Assembly (NCBI GenBank): GCA_033977485.1
Contig: CM066982.1
Coordinates: 39,162,218-39,226,217, forward strand
Direction: 5' to 3'
From: Hydrangea macrophylla
Taxonomy: Eukaryota > Streptophyta > Magnoliopsida > Cornales > Hydrangeaceae
DNA: 64,000 nt
The stretch's first letter is position 1. Each line of letters opens with the position of its first letter. Positions 23,165 to 33,838 of the stretch are shown in pieces. The notes under the pieces are model-generated. The model was not told the DNA's origin, did no database searches, and saw only the letters and a list, made by a program, of their open reading frames with translations. Both the position numbers and the translations under genes were made by a program.

Positions 23165-26100
23165 ATGGTACACAAAGGAAATACTGGGAAAGTAGCAGAG
23201 TTAAGGGTAATGGTAAAACAACAGGCTGAGAACATAAACCGCATAATGGCTATCATGGAATCAATGGCACGACAATCACCCATAGCTAATCCACAAGTTA
23301 TTGATCCTCCTTCGGCTACGAGAGAAGATGACTAGTACAATGATCCCAAAATGCAAAGGCCTGTCGTACCGCAAGTTGAAAGAGAGAAAATGGAGAAAGT
23401 GAAAGCCGAGATAGAAAGGGTAATGGCTGATAAGGTAGAGAAACTCAAGAGGGTGGTCTGTAAAGCTCAAGGAGTCGAGACTTACATGTCGGAGTTAGAG
23501 GGGTTGTATGATGGAGTGCATAAAACACTGCCCGCTAGTTTTAAAATGCCAATCTTTGACAAGTTCGATGGAACGGGGAATCCTCATAGCCTCGTCCGAA
23601 TGTGTATTGGGGCCTTCCAACCAACTGGCTTAAGTACCACAATGATGACCATCCTATTTCATCAAACCTTAACTGGGGCTACCTTGGCATGTACCTCACG
23701 CTTGAACCAAGCAAGACCAAAATTTGGGAAGAAGTTGTCAAGTCATTTGTAGCTCAATATGAGTACAATCAGGATCTAGACATCAAGGTCTGGGATTCGG
23801 AGACCACCATGCAAGGAAATAAGGAGTCCTTCACTAAATACTTAAACCGATGGAGAGGCAAGGTGTCCAAAATGGTATAGAGGCCATCTAAAAAAGAATA
23901 GGTTAGGATTCAAATGAAGAACCTTTAGCTAGTCTATCAAGAGAATATGATGTTTCAATCGATCAATACTTTCGCAGAAGTCTTCGACATGGGAACCAAA
24001 ATAGAGGATGTAATCTAGGAAGGGATAATTAAGAAGAAAGAACCATAAAATAGGTATAGGAGACTGAACTACATGTCAAATAGAGGACATTCGGGGAGTC
24101 ACTCTGGCCCCACAGATATCAACGCATTAAGTGAACAAGAAAGAAAGTTTGATATAGCAAGGAGTCGTATGGGAATGGATAAACAGCAAAGGCAATTTTT
24201 GAATTTGGGAGTTTCATTATCCACCATCCTCGACAGGTTGGTAGCAAAGGGGCACCTCTGCCCATTGGAAGCACGACTGATGCAGAGCCTGCCTCCTCCA
24301 AGCCTTAGAATAGACCTGTATTGTAAATTCCATCAAGCACATGGGCATTCTATAGATTGTTGTTCATGGATGAGGCATGAGATTGAAGACCTAATGGGAA
24401 AAAAGGTAATATCCGAACCACCTGCCAACCTGCCCAATGTCAATAAAAACCCACTGCCGAACCATCATGCTGTACCACCGCCATAAGGCATATACTTTTT
24501 GGAAATTAAAGAAAATACATTTGATCCTTCTGATTTGATCACTAAGATTGGCCAGCCAAAGAAGACCTATCAATTGCCAAAAGACACAATGATCTGTACT
24601 CTTGGGGAATTTAGGAAAGATGCAACAAAAGAAGCTACTACCATTGAGTGGTGGGCTCAGGATACCGATAGCTCTATTTGGTATGAAGAAGGGGAAAACC
24701 AGAATATCGACCAAATTGATGAGAATTCATGGTACAAAAGTGATGGAGAGAAAAATATAGAAAAAGAGAATGTGGAGGATACCAAGGCACAAGATGACTT
24801 ACGGATAAGGGAAGAGGTTAGCCACCTAACTTGATCAGGGAGCCATTTTAAACCACATGAGCTAGAGGAAGATCACACAGGTCAAGAGTTAGCCAAAGGG
24901 AAGGGGAAAACAAACGAAGAAGAGGATGAAGATAGGGTTTTGAAACAAATAAAGAAGATGCAGGCTAACATCACAATTTGGGGGTTTCATTATCCACCGC
25001 CCTCGATAGGTTGGTAGTAAATGGGCACCTCTGCCCGTTGAAAGCACGACTGATGCAGAACCCGCCTCCTCCAAGCCATAGAATAGACTTGTATTGTAAA
25101 TTCCATCAACCACATGGGCATTCTATAGACCGTTATTCACAGCTGAGGCATGAGATTGATGACCTAATTGAAAAAAAGGTAATATCCTAACCACCTGCCA
25201 ACCCGTCCAATGTCACTAAAAACCTACTGCCGAACCATCATGCTGTACCACCGCCACAGGGCATATATTTTTGGAAATTAAAGAAAATTCCTTTGATCGT
25301 TCTAATTTGATCACTAAGATTGGCTAGCCAAAGAAGACCTATCAATTGCCAAAAGACACAATGATCTATACTCTTGGGGAATTTAGGAAAGATGTAACAA
25401 AAGAAGCTGCTACCCTTGAGTGGTGGGCTCAGGATACCGATAGCTCTGTTTGGTATAAAGAAGGGGACAACCAGAATATCGACCAAGTTGATGAAAATCT
25501 ATGGTACGAAAGTGATGGGGAGAAAAATCTAGAAAAAGAGAATGTGGAGGATACTAAGGCAAAAGATGACTTATGGATAAGGGAAGAGGTTAGCTACCTA
25601 ACTCGATTATGGAGGCATTTTAAACCACATGAGCTAGAGGAAGATCACCCGGGTTAAGAGTTAGCCAAAGGGAAGGGGAAAACAAACGAAGAAGAGGATG
25701 AAGATAGGGTTTTGAAACAAATGAAGAAGACGCAGGCTAACATCACAATTTGGGGGTTTCATTATCCACTGCCCTCGATAGGTTGGTAACAAGGGGGCAC
25801 CTCTACCCGTTGGAAGCACGACTGATGCAGAACCCGCCTCCTCCAAGCCTTAGAATTGACATATATTGTAAATTCCAACAAGCACATGGGCATTCTATAG
25901 ACCGTTGTTCACGGCTGAGGCATGAGATTCAAGACCTAATCAGAAAAAGGTAGTATCCGAACCACCTGCAACCTGCCCAATATCACTAAAAACCCACTGT
26001 CAAACCATCATGCTGTACCACTGCCACAGGCCATATACTTTTTGGAAATTAAAGAAAATTCCTTTGATCCTTCTGATTTGATCACTAAGATTGCCAGCCA

Positions 26101-26575
26101 AAGAAGACCTAAAAATTGCCAAAAGACACAATGATCTGTACTCTTGGGGAATTTAGGAAATATGCAACAAAAGAAGCTGCTACCCTTGGGTGTTGGGCTT
26201 AGGATACCGATAGTTATATTTGGTATGAAGAAGGGGACAACCAGAATATTGACCAAGTTGATGAGAATCTGTGGTACGAAAGTGATGGAGAGAAAAATCT
26301 AGAAAAAAAGAATGTGGAGGATACCAAGGCACAAGATGACTTACGGATAAGGAAAGAGGTTAGCCACCTAACTCGATCAGGGAGGCATTTTAAACCACAT
26401 GAGCTAGAGGAAGATCACCCAGGTCAAGAGTTAGCCAAAGGGAAGGGGAAATAAACGAAGAAGAGGATGAAGATTGGGTTTTGAAACAAATGAAGAAGAT
26501 GCAGGCTAACATCACAATTTGGTGGTTATTGATCATATCTAAACATCATTGACAAGCAGTTTTGGATGCTCTGAG
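23165..26575 (+). pseudogene. TatB gag, broken and internally triplicated
   Basis: Tat/Ogre-type gag. It starts at ATG 23165 with a coiled-coil-like segment (ELRVMVKQQAENINRIMAIM), interrupted by TAG at 23333. It continues through the capsid-like part (FKMPIFDKFDGTGNP; after a frameshift FVAQYEYNQDLD and FTKYLNRWRGK). A zinc-binding motif C-x2-H-x3-G-H-x4-C (CKFHQAHGHSIDCC) lies near 24328-24363. The stretch from this motif through an acidic tail is then repeated twice more at about 772-bp steps. Many stops and frameshifts make it non-functional. Confidence 0.8.
24190..26525 (+). repeat. Tandem triplication of gag 3' segment, ~772-bp period
   Basis: The string TTTCATTATCCACC with the following TCGA(C/T)AGGTTGGTA occurs near 24205, 24983 and 25755 (the third with ACTGCC). 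Each copy carries CKFH-type zinc motif, TMI.TLGEFRKD and an acidic stretch. A fourth start is seen near 26515. Copies differ by scattered SNPs and indels, so the duplication is not recent. Confidence 0.85.
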
Positions 26576-27070
26576 CTAGTCAGACGTGTCAATCAACATC
26601 ACTCTGGAAGATCTCGTAGGGAGGATTAGCAATAATCTAACCCTCGCTATTTCCTTCACCTTGTATGACTTGCCCCATAGAGGGCCTGTTCTCAACAAGT
26701 CGTTGCTCATAACTATCGAGTGTTTAGGGAATTCTCTGCCTGCTTGCCTTGTTGATAATGGATCTACTCTAAACATGTGCCCATTCTAAATAGCCAAGAG
26801 GATGGGTCTAGATGAGTCAACTTTCATACCATCTGAGCAGAAGGTGAGGGCATATAATAATACACAAAGAATAGTTATAGGCATTATATTTCTTAATCTC
26901 ACTATGGGACCATTAGAAAAAGAAACCAAATTTTAAATCATTGATATCCCTACATCATTTAATTTATTCTTAGGAAGACCATGGTTGGACAGCCTGGGTG
27001 CGATTCCATCGACAATCCATTAGAATGTCAAATGTGTTTCGGGGAACAAGGTCTATGATATTTTTGGGGA
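26576..27070 (+). pseudogene. TatB aspartic protease, broken
   Basis: Frame with CLVDNGSTLNMCPF near 26740-26788 carries the D-N-G-S active site typical of Tat/Ogre protease, followed by a stop. Downstream, after further stops, FLGRPWLDSLGAIPSTIH near 26970-27020 is the conserved C-terminal protease block. At least three in-frame stops; non-functional. Confidence 0.8.
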
Positions 27071-27874
27071 TAGTTGGATTCGTGTGTTGAAGCCTCGTCA
27101 AGCACTCCAATTTTGGAGGTACAACTGCAAGGGAAAGAAACAAGCCTAGGGGGATTTGAGTTCATCAACATGTTGGAGGATGAAAAGCCAAGGGAATTTC
27201 TGCCATTGTATTTCGATCAGTATGTGAGTCCATTAGTAGTTGGAATAATGAGAAAAATGAGTTTTTTCCCAGGGATAGGTTTGGGTAAAAAGCATCAAGG
27301 TCTGTCAGAATTTATAAATTTCATGGCTTTAACCCATACTCGTAAGTTGGGTTATCAGCCATTAAAGGAAGAATTAAAGGAAAAGAAGAAAGCAGTTGAT
27401 GTGCCAATTAGACCATATGCTAAAATACTTAACGGGTACTTCATTAATGAAGGAGAAGATTTCCCCTTTTGTGGCTTTCCAGAGCCATGGATGGATCATA
27501 ATGATAAAATCTTGAAGCCAGGATTTGAGATCTTTTTCTCACATGAGTTCACCGATTATGCAGACCTGTAGTTGCAAATGCCTACAAAATGAATCACTGC
27601 CCCGAATTGGGTTTGTACTCTAGATGGTCCAGCTATGAAGAATCTGTTGAGTGAAAAAAGTGGGAAGACCAAGGAGAGTAGTGTAGAGAATATCATGGAT
27701 GTTGAGTCTATGAAAGACCAAGTAGAAGAGGTGGTGGAGAAAGTGTTGGAAGATGAGAATAAGGGGGATAAAGCAAAGGAAGAAGAGCCAGAAAATGAAG
27801 AGGGACTAGAGATAGAAGTAGGGAATCTTCCAGACTACGACACCATAGAGCTCAAGAGGGGAGTCAATAAGTAG
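27071..27874 (+). pseudogene. TatB spacer with G-patch-like motif, decayed
   Basis: The ORF at 27074-27571 contains FFPGIGLGKKHQGLSEF, a G-patch-like block often found after the protease of Tat/Ogre polyproteins, then LGYQPLKEEL. The next part (27635-27874) is strongly acidic/lysine-rich and coiled-coil-like. It lies between protease and RT of the same broken polyprotein. Function of this spacer is not known. Confidence 0.65.
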
Positions 27875-28199
27875 TGGGTCTTTGAGCCTAGTGGAAGTAT
27901 CCCCTCTCCCTAGAGTCTATAATGGCCCAAATTAGGCGTCTTACTATTGCTATGTCTATTGTAATCACTGTGAAAAATATTAATGAGAATATGACTAATT
28001 TTGCGTACTCAAATGCGCTTAATGAATGTAATGAATGTGATGAATATGATAGTCATGAAATACCAAATGAATTGTAAAACTAATTGAAAAAGAAAATGAA
28101 TCTACATGAAAAATCATTGAGAGCACTCTAACAATTAATTTGGGAAGTGAAAATAATTCGCAAAATGTCTTTATTGGCTCTACCTTATCAATGAAGAAA

Positions 28200-28983
28200 G
28201 CAAAAAATTAATTATTTTATTGAATGAATTCAAATATGTCTTTGTATGGTCTTACAATGATATGCTAGGTATTGATCCAAAAATAGTCCAACATCATATC
28301 CCTCACTTTCCAAATTCAAAACCCATAAAATAAAAAATTGAGGCAAATGAGACCTAAATGGGCACTTAAAGTAAATGAGGAAGTTGAAAAGCAATTGAAA
28401 GATAGATTCTTAATTGTCACCGAATACCCTGAATGGGTCGCTAACATTGTGCCAGTTCCAAAAAAGGACAGTTATGTAGGGGTGTGCATTGATTTTCGAG
28501 ATTTAAATAAAGCTAGCCCTAAAGACGATTTCCCTTTGCCTCATATTGATATACTAGTTGATAATACTGCGGGACTTGAATTTTTGTCTTTTATGGATGG
28601 ATTCTCGGGATATAATTAGGTTCTCATGGCATCGGAGGATAGGGAAAAAACCAATTTTTATCACGCCTTGAGAAACATGTTGCTATTAGGTAATGCCGTT
28701 CGGGCTCAAAAATGCGGGCACGACCTATCAAACGATTGCCACTACATTACTACACGATATGATTCATAAGGAAGTGGAGGTATATGTTGATGACATGATC
28801 GTAAAGTCTAAAGAAAAGGTGGGGGGGGGGGGGGGGGGGGGGGTCATTTGGGGGCATTAAGGAAGTTCTTCGAGAGGTTGAAAAAATATAGGATGAGGTT
28901 GAACCCGTAGAAATACACCTTTGGGGTCAATAATGGAAAGCTGTTAGGATTTCTTATCACCCAAAGAAAGACAGAGATGGATC
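28200..28983 (+). pseudogene. TatB reverse transcriptase, truncated
   Basis: The N-terminal half of a Tat/Ogre RT. 28338-28619 reads EYPEWVANIVPVPKKD, FRDLNKASPKDDFPLPHID and FMDGFSGYN. After frameshifts come MPFGLKNAGTTYQ and YVDDMIVKSK with catalytic Y-V-D-D (28783-28794). A 23-G tract follows. The frame ends within the LLGFL block where the ChrE LTR starts at 28984. RNase H and integrase are expected beyond the window if the rest of TatB survives. Confidence 0.85.
28821..28843 (+). repeat. 23-nt G homopolymer
   Basis: Twenty-three consecutive G inside the RT pseudogene just after KSKEKV. It could form a G-quadruplex, or be slippage or an assembly artefact. Confidence 0.9.
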
Positions 28984-29076
28984 TATAATACCTTGATTTT
29001 CTGGAGAGTATTAATAAATAAAACTTCGTATTTGTACTTATTTAACCCTTACCTTTCATTTGGTAATTTTGGTAAC

Positions 29077-29271
29077 CTAATCGATTGCCTTTGTGTCCCA
29101 ATCGATTGCTACTCTTTGTATTCCAATTGATTGCCATATTTCTAATCGATTGCTATTCTATCGACCTGAATTTATTACGTGGCAATATACCAATCGATTG
29201 CCATCTTTTCCAATTGATTTTTTTCAAATATCTATAACCAATCGATTACCATCAGTACCAATCGATTAGCA
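29077..29271 (+). promoter_or_regulatory. Upstream AATCGATT word cluster (ChrE LTR)
   Basis: Eight words, mostly CAATCGATTGCC or a one-base variant (for example CAATTGATTGCC, CAATCGATTAGC), with unrelated spacers. The cluster ends about 60 bp upstream of the TATA box. Confidence 0.82.
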
Positions 29272-29330
29272 TCTCCTGAGATAAGTTTTCTTCTTTGCTT
29301 GAGCTTTGGACATGTGGCACTCTCATATCC

Positions 29331-29338
29331 TATATATA
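29331..29338 (+). promoter_or_regulatory. TATA box, ChrE LTR
   Basis: TATATATA in CATATCCTATATATACTAGC. Presumed promoter, by position relative to the word cluster and LTR start. Confidence 0.6.
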
Positions 29339-29732
29339 CTAGCCCATTACAGGCCTTGGGTCTGTTTGGTTCAGTTGAGTTTGAGAGACAGAGATTGTTA
29401 CATATACATACATATATATCTATATATATACACACCCACACAAACACACACTCTCTGGACCAAAGAAGAGAAAAAGAAAGAAAGAAGAATGAAGAGAAGA
29501 GAATGAGAGACATAGATAGAGAATTGAGATATAGGAGAGAAAGATGAGGAGGAGAGAGAACAGTTGAAGGTTCTAAGCTCATACACACCCAAACACACCC
29601 TTAGGTGAGTTTTTACTCGAGTGGTCTCACTATATAATGTTTTTACAAGCTTATGGGATGTTTAGGTGTAATAAATACGTCCTTAAGATGTTTATATAGT
29701 CTATTTTATGAATCTACTAGAGAAGATGATGT

Positions 29733-29930
29733 CCTAATCGAATTGACTTTTCCTAATCGATTGACATTTATAAGTCCCAATCGATTGGATAGATTCCCAA
29801 TTGATTGCCATTATTTATAACCAAATTGATTGCCAAAGCTAGCAATCGATTGGCATTGTTTTGGATCCAATCGATTGACATGTTTTCCCAATCGATTGAC
29901 CTTTGTCTCAATTGATTAGTATTGACAGAA
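29733..29930 (+). repeat. Downstream AATCGATT word cluster (ChrE LTR)
   Basis: About nine words including CCAATCGATTGGA, CCAATTGATTGCC, GCAATCGATTGGC and CCAATCGATTGAC. The cluster lies about 400-600 bp after the TATA box, an offset similar to that in the unrelated Athila LTRs. Confidence 0.8.
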
Positions 29931-30233
29931 CATTGATTGTTTCTATTGTCTATTTTATAAAGGGTTCAATCGTTTGATTCTCTATTCAAATTTTCATTTT
30001 TGCGATTATGGGTTAATCGGGGATAATGTGACAACAAAGATAAGTACGATTAATAATAACGGTTTAACTTGATGACGTTAGATTTTATGCGGTCCATGTA
30101 TGAGTTTGATATTTGTTCTTTTCAATTAGAGCAGCTAAGCCACAATGGGAAGTCATGTATCAATGTTAATACAAAATATAAGTAGGTTTGATAAGTTCTT
30201 GGAATGGTACACAGGCAGACATCTGGTCATGAT

Positions 30234-30238
30234 ATGCT
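30234..30238. repeat. Target-site duplication of AthN, left copy (ATGCT)
   Basis: ATGCT directly precedes the LTR end TGACAC at 30239; repeated at 37275-37279. Confidence 0.92.
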
Positions 30239-30856
30239 TGACACTACTAAAAAGTTGTGCGCTCTTGTGCAACACCCAAGTGTAGGTGATCGTGCAAGTA
30301 ATACTGGATAAGTCCAGGTCGATCCCACAGGGAAGGAATAGGAAGAATGCCTACTAAGTTACAACCTAAAGAAAAAGAAAAGTTTTAATTGTAATAGTGA
30401 CTAAATCCTAATTAATTAAATTAAACTAAATAATAAACTAAACATAAAGAAACATAATAATTAAACAACTAAATTAAAAGTGTTGGAAACACATGAATCC
30501 ACATTGATCCTAACCATCTACCATGCAAATTCATTAACGTTCTATGGAGTTCATTCCTTTTCAGCATTCCGTATTTTTCTAAAGATATAGAATCAATAGC
30601 CCTTTCATGACCGGGACTACATCATCACAGTTGATTTAAAATACTTGGAAGACGGTTTAAAACAATGGTAATTACTTGCACTCTAAATGGTGTTAGCATT
30701 CAAAGTGGTTTTCAAAAGTCATTGAAGAAAATAGCCTTAAGGCTTTAAGTTCTAAAAACTGTTGTAAAAAACTGAGCTTATAGGGACAATTTGATGACAG
30801 ATTTCTAAAACAAAAAGTCATGGAATACTTAAAAGAATAATCTCAGGAATTAACAT

Positions 30857-30986
30857 GTTCGATCGATCGAAGCGCTCTCGATCGATCGGACAGCATCATC
30901 CTTCAATCGATCGAAATACCTTCGATCGCTTGACTATCTCTGGTTCGATCGATCGAAATACCTTCGATCGATCGAGCCCAAGTTTT
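30857..30986 (-). repeat. Downstream GATCGATC word cluster (AthN 3' LTR)
   Basis: Six words, including TTCGATCGATCGAA, CTCGATCGATCGGA, TTCAATCGATCGAAA and TTCGATCGCTTGAC. Located about 360-490 bp downstream of the TATA box at 31344. Confidence 0.82.
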
Positions 30987-31343
30987 CTAAAGATTGCATG
31001 GAAGAGGCTAAGAATCAATATATCATCACATATTTCCAACGGCTAAACTATAGAAACATGATTAAACTAATACAGGAATAACAAACTAGAGCAATCATAG
31101 CATATAAACTAATAGCAATCAAATAACAAGGATTGGAAAGAAAAACCTGGATATAATCTGAAATAAACTTGAAATAAACATGAAAGAGCTTGAATCTTCA
31201 ATAATCTTCAGTAAATCGATGGAAAAAAGGAAGAAAAACAAGAATCTAACCTAATCTACTCCTAATCTAACCCTAAAACTACCCTAAAACTGCTGTTTTC
31301 TGCGTTCTGGAGCGTCCTCCCTTCGTCTGGCGTCAAAACGACG

Positions 31344-31351
31344 TATATATA
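31344..31351 (-). promoter_or_regulatory. TATA box, AthN 3' LTR
   Basis: TATATATA in minus-strand AACCCTATATATACGTCG; conserved at 36767-36774. Confidence 0.65.
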
Positions 31352-31392
31352 GGGTTCCCGCAGAGTTTACGCAACTTTTGGATGATTAAAAA

Positions 31393-31463
31393 GTTCGATC
31401 GATCGAGCTTAGTTCGATCGATCGAAGGTTCGATTGATTGAACTCTTCCTCAATCGCTTGAAC
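31393..31463 (-). promoter_or_regulatory. Upstream GATCGATC word cluster (AthN 3' LTR)
   Basis: Four words (TTCGATCGATCGAG, TTCGATCGATCGAAG, TTCGATTGATTGAAC, CTCAATCGCTTGAAC) about 45-110 bp upstream of the TATA box. Confidence 0.8.
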
Positions 31464-31851
31464 TCTCTGATTTTGACAGCTCTGCGCACCGATGGGAGAA
31501 TGGCCATAACGTTTCACTCGGACCTCGGATTGACCTCCCGTTTGCGGCCACGCGACCGTAACTCAAAGATCTACATTTTATATCTCTGGAAAAATCTTCC
31601 AAATCTGAAGTCTTCATTGTCAAAATTGGCATTTTCTCAGCTGCTTCTATTATTCTCTTCACCAGAATCACTTTCTATGCAATGGTTGCTTCCTATAACC
31701 TGCAAAATGGTGTAAAAACACATAATTGAGTCTCAACATCATAGAAAACACTTAATCATTGATATGCATCTAAATCTAGGGACTTGGGGATAAAAGTATG
31801 CATAAAAGACTATGAAATACACTATGAATATGCATTTTTCACCTTTAATCA

Positions 31852-31865
31852 CACTCCCCAACTAG
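31852..31865 (-). promoter_or_regulatory. AthN polypurine tract
   Basis: Minus strand CTAGTTGGGGAGTG directly before the 3' LTR start TGATTA. Nearly the same as the AthA tract. Confidence 0.8.
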
Positions 31866-33650
31866 CTCGTTGCTAGTCCCTAGCAATGAAGCGAACTACA
31901 GCAGTGTTTATTTAAACTCTAAAAATTGAAAACAAAAGAAAGTAAAAAATCCTAAATCACTTTCGCAGGAATCGCGATTCCATTTAGCGTATGCAACAAG
32001 CCTTTAAACCCTTAGGTTCCCCCTAGTGGACGAGTGTTGTCTCGTGAGGGTTTGCAGTGAATCTACCCACAAAATTCATATTTATGGTAATGGTTCTAGT
32101 TTAAATGTTTTCAAAAAAATTTTCCTCTCATTTAGCAATATAGTCAAGCTCAACAATCTCATGAAACTCTCTAGTAAGCCATAGCAATTCAACACACACA
32201 TTATAGTTAATCTACTATCAAAATCATTAGAATATTCCATACCTATTAATCTTCAAGTGTGTGTGTGAATGGACAACCAAAATACAAAATTTCAATTTCA
32301 AAGCTTGCATAACCTAAGATACTATCAAGACGTTCATTTTGACTCAACTCTCACCGGGATTACACTCTCAAGATGAAATCACTCCGAATTAGGTGTAATA
32401 ATTGTCACTCATGATATGGAAGCTATAAAGAGTAAATGTAAATGGAATCTAATGCTTCTCATATCTAAATTGAAAAATTGACATTTTATAGTGCACAAAG
32501 TCTCATGAAATGATACTTTTCACTAAAAGAACGAGATACCGTGGATAACTCTCTCATTACCTTAATTTCAAATCCAATTTACTTAAAATCATCAGAACTT
32601 TGAAAAAGAGGTGTTAGATTAAGAAGAAAAAGGCTCGTAATATTCAATTGGGTCAAAGGATGTGATTGGAATGTCTACTATAACTTTTCAAACTTTTCAC
32701 ATCTCCAATCTCTCTCTTCTTCTTTTCTTTTATTTATTTTTTTCACTCTTCTTTTCATTCCTTTTTTTTTTCTTTTGTAACAACCATTGGCATTTTTTTT
32801 TCTCTTTTTCTTCTCATGCTTTTCTTTTTTCTTTCATTTTTTCTTTGTCAACTTTCCCTTATTCACACTAACATACTTCTTGTTAACGCAACACATCCCA
32901 ATCACACCTAAATAAAGAACTGATGCTTGAACTCCTAATTTGGAGTTTGGTATAGACTTTAGGATTATGAAGACAAGGCGATTATGATAAGCTCAAGAGG
33001 TGAAGTAAAGGAATAGCATAGAGGTAGGCCAAGGCTGTATTATCCATGTATGGTCAAAAGATGGCCTAAATCATCTTCTAAGTTAATAGGATAATTCATT
33101 TCAGTAAATTCAAGAGCTCTAAAGTTTGGTAAATCCTGAACGTTCTCTTCGAGTGATCAGTCAAAATGAAGAAGAAAAATGAGACTTTCAACGAATTAAT
33201 ACGCTTTTCAAAAAGTAAGAGTAATTTTATAAAACCCTCAAAAACAAAGAATGGCACAAAAGCTCACTTGGGTTATTAGTCTCCACTACAGTCTTTCAAG
33301 ACACTTAAGCTATACTTACTAATCTATTTTAGCCAAGTACAAGGTTGTCACAATGTGCTCACAGTTGTTTGAAGATTAAAAAGCATAGAACATACTATAA
33401 CTAAGATAGTAAGCAAACTACCATAGTATATCACACACTAATAACATACAGAAAATAACACTAATGCATCATAACTAACTATATTAACTATGAGAGAAAT
33501 ACAAGAACCATTTTATTATCTTTAAAAAAATAAAAAATAAATAAATAAAAATTTTAAAATTTTTGCAGATTTTAATTTACTGAGTTACATGTTGCTAAGC
33601 AGGTATATGACACTAAAGTACAACAAAAAGATATGAGGCATGCAATGACT
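31866..33650 (-). other. AthN 3' non-coding region shared with AthA
   Basis: No gene. Blocks such as TTTCGCAGGAAT(C/T)GCG, GGTTCCCCCTAGTGGACGAG and TCACTTGGGTTATTAGTCTC (31968-33300) have counterparts in AthA 3400-4600 in the same order. T-rich ORFs such as 32662-32871 are low complexity. Confidence 0.75.
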
Positions 33651-33690
33651 CACTCCCCCCCAACTAAAACTAGACATTGTCCTCAATGTT
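33651..33690 (-). promoter_or_regulatory. Conserved GGACAATGT...GGGGGGG motif, PPT-like (AthN)
   Basis: Minus strand GAGGACAATGTCTAG followed by TTTTAGTTGGGGGGGAGTGA. The second half closely resembles the element's real polypurine tract 1.8 kb downstream (TAGTTGGGGAGTG). Similar motifs in AthA and AthD. Confidence 0.55.
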
Positions 33691-33838
33691 CTAAACTAAG
33701 CACATGGACATGTAAAGTAAAGCGAGGGAAGGAAGGATTTTACCTCGAAGCGTTAATATCCATTTTTTTCAAGCTACCTGCAAGATCATTAGTAGCAACA
33801 AGGAAACATAGATACAACTACTCAGTAAATAAATTCGG

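Larger units (their letters stand above)
28984..30238 (+). mobile_element. ChrE 5' LTR, first part
   Basis: Starts TATAATACCTTGATTTTCTG (TG changed to TA) inside the TatB RT and runs to the AthN insertion; it resumes at 37280 and ends before a tRNA-iMet PBS at 38274. Total LTR length is about 2.2 kb. The TGTAATACC-like start, long LTR, iMet PBS and repeated TATATCCTTAACGAG resemble chromovirus (Tekay/Del) LTRs as I know them. Contains two AATCGATT word clusters and a TATA box. ORFs at 29232-29598 come from low-complexity GAGA sequence. Confidence 0.6.
30239..31851 (-). repeat. AthN 3' LTR
   Basis: A 1613-bp LTR, minus strand TGATTAAAGGTGAAAAATGC ... GTGTCA. It retains a 26-bp segment with one GATCGATC word (near 30870-30896) that is missing from the other LTR. 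Confidence 0.93.

Noticed and set aside
29232..29598. Several overlapping ORFs on both strands in ChrE LTR
   Set aside because: Low-complexity GAGA/ACAC sequence after the TATA box; no protein features.
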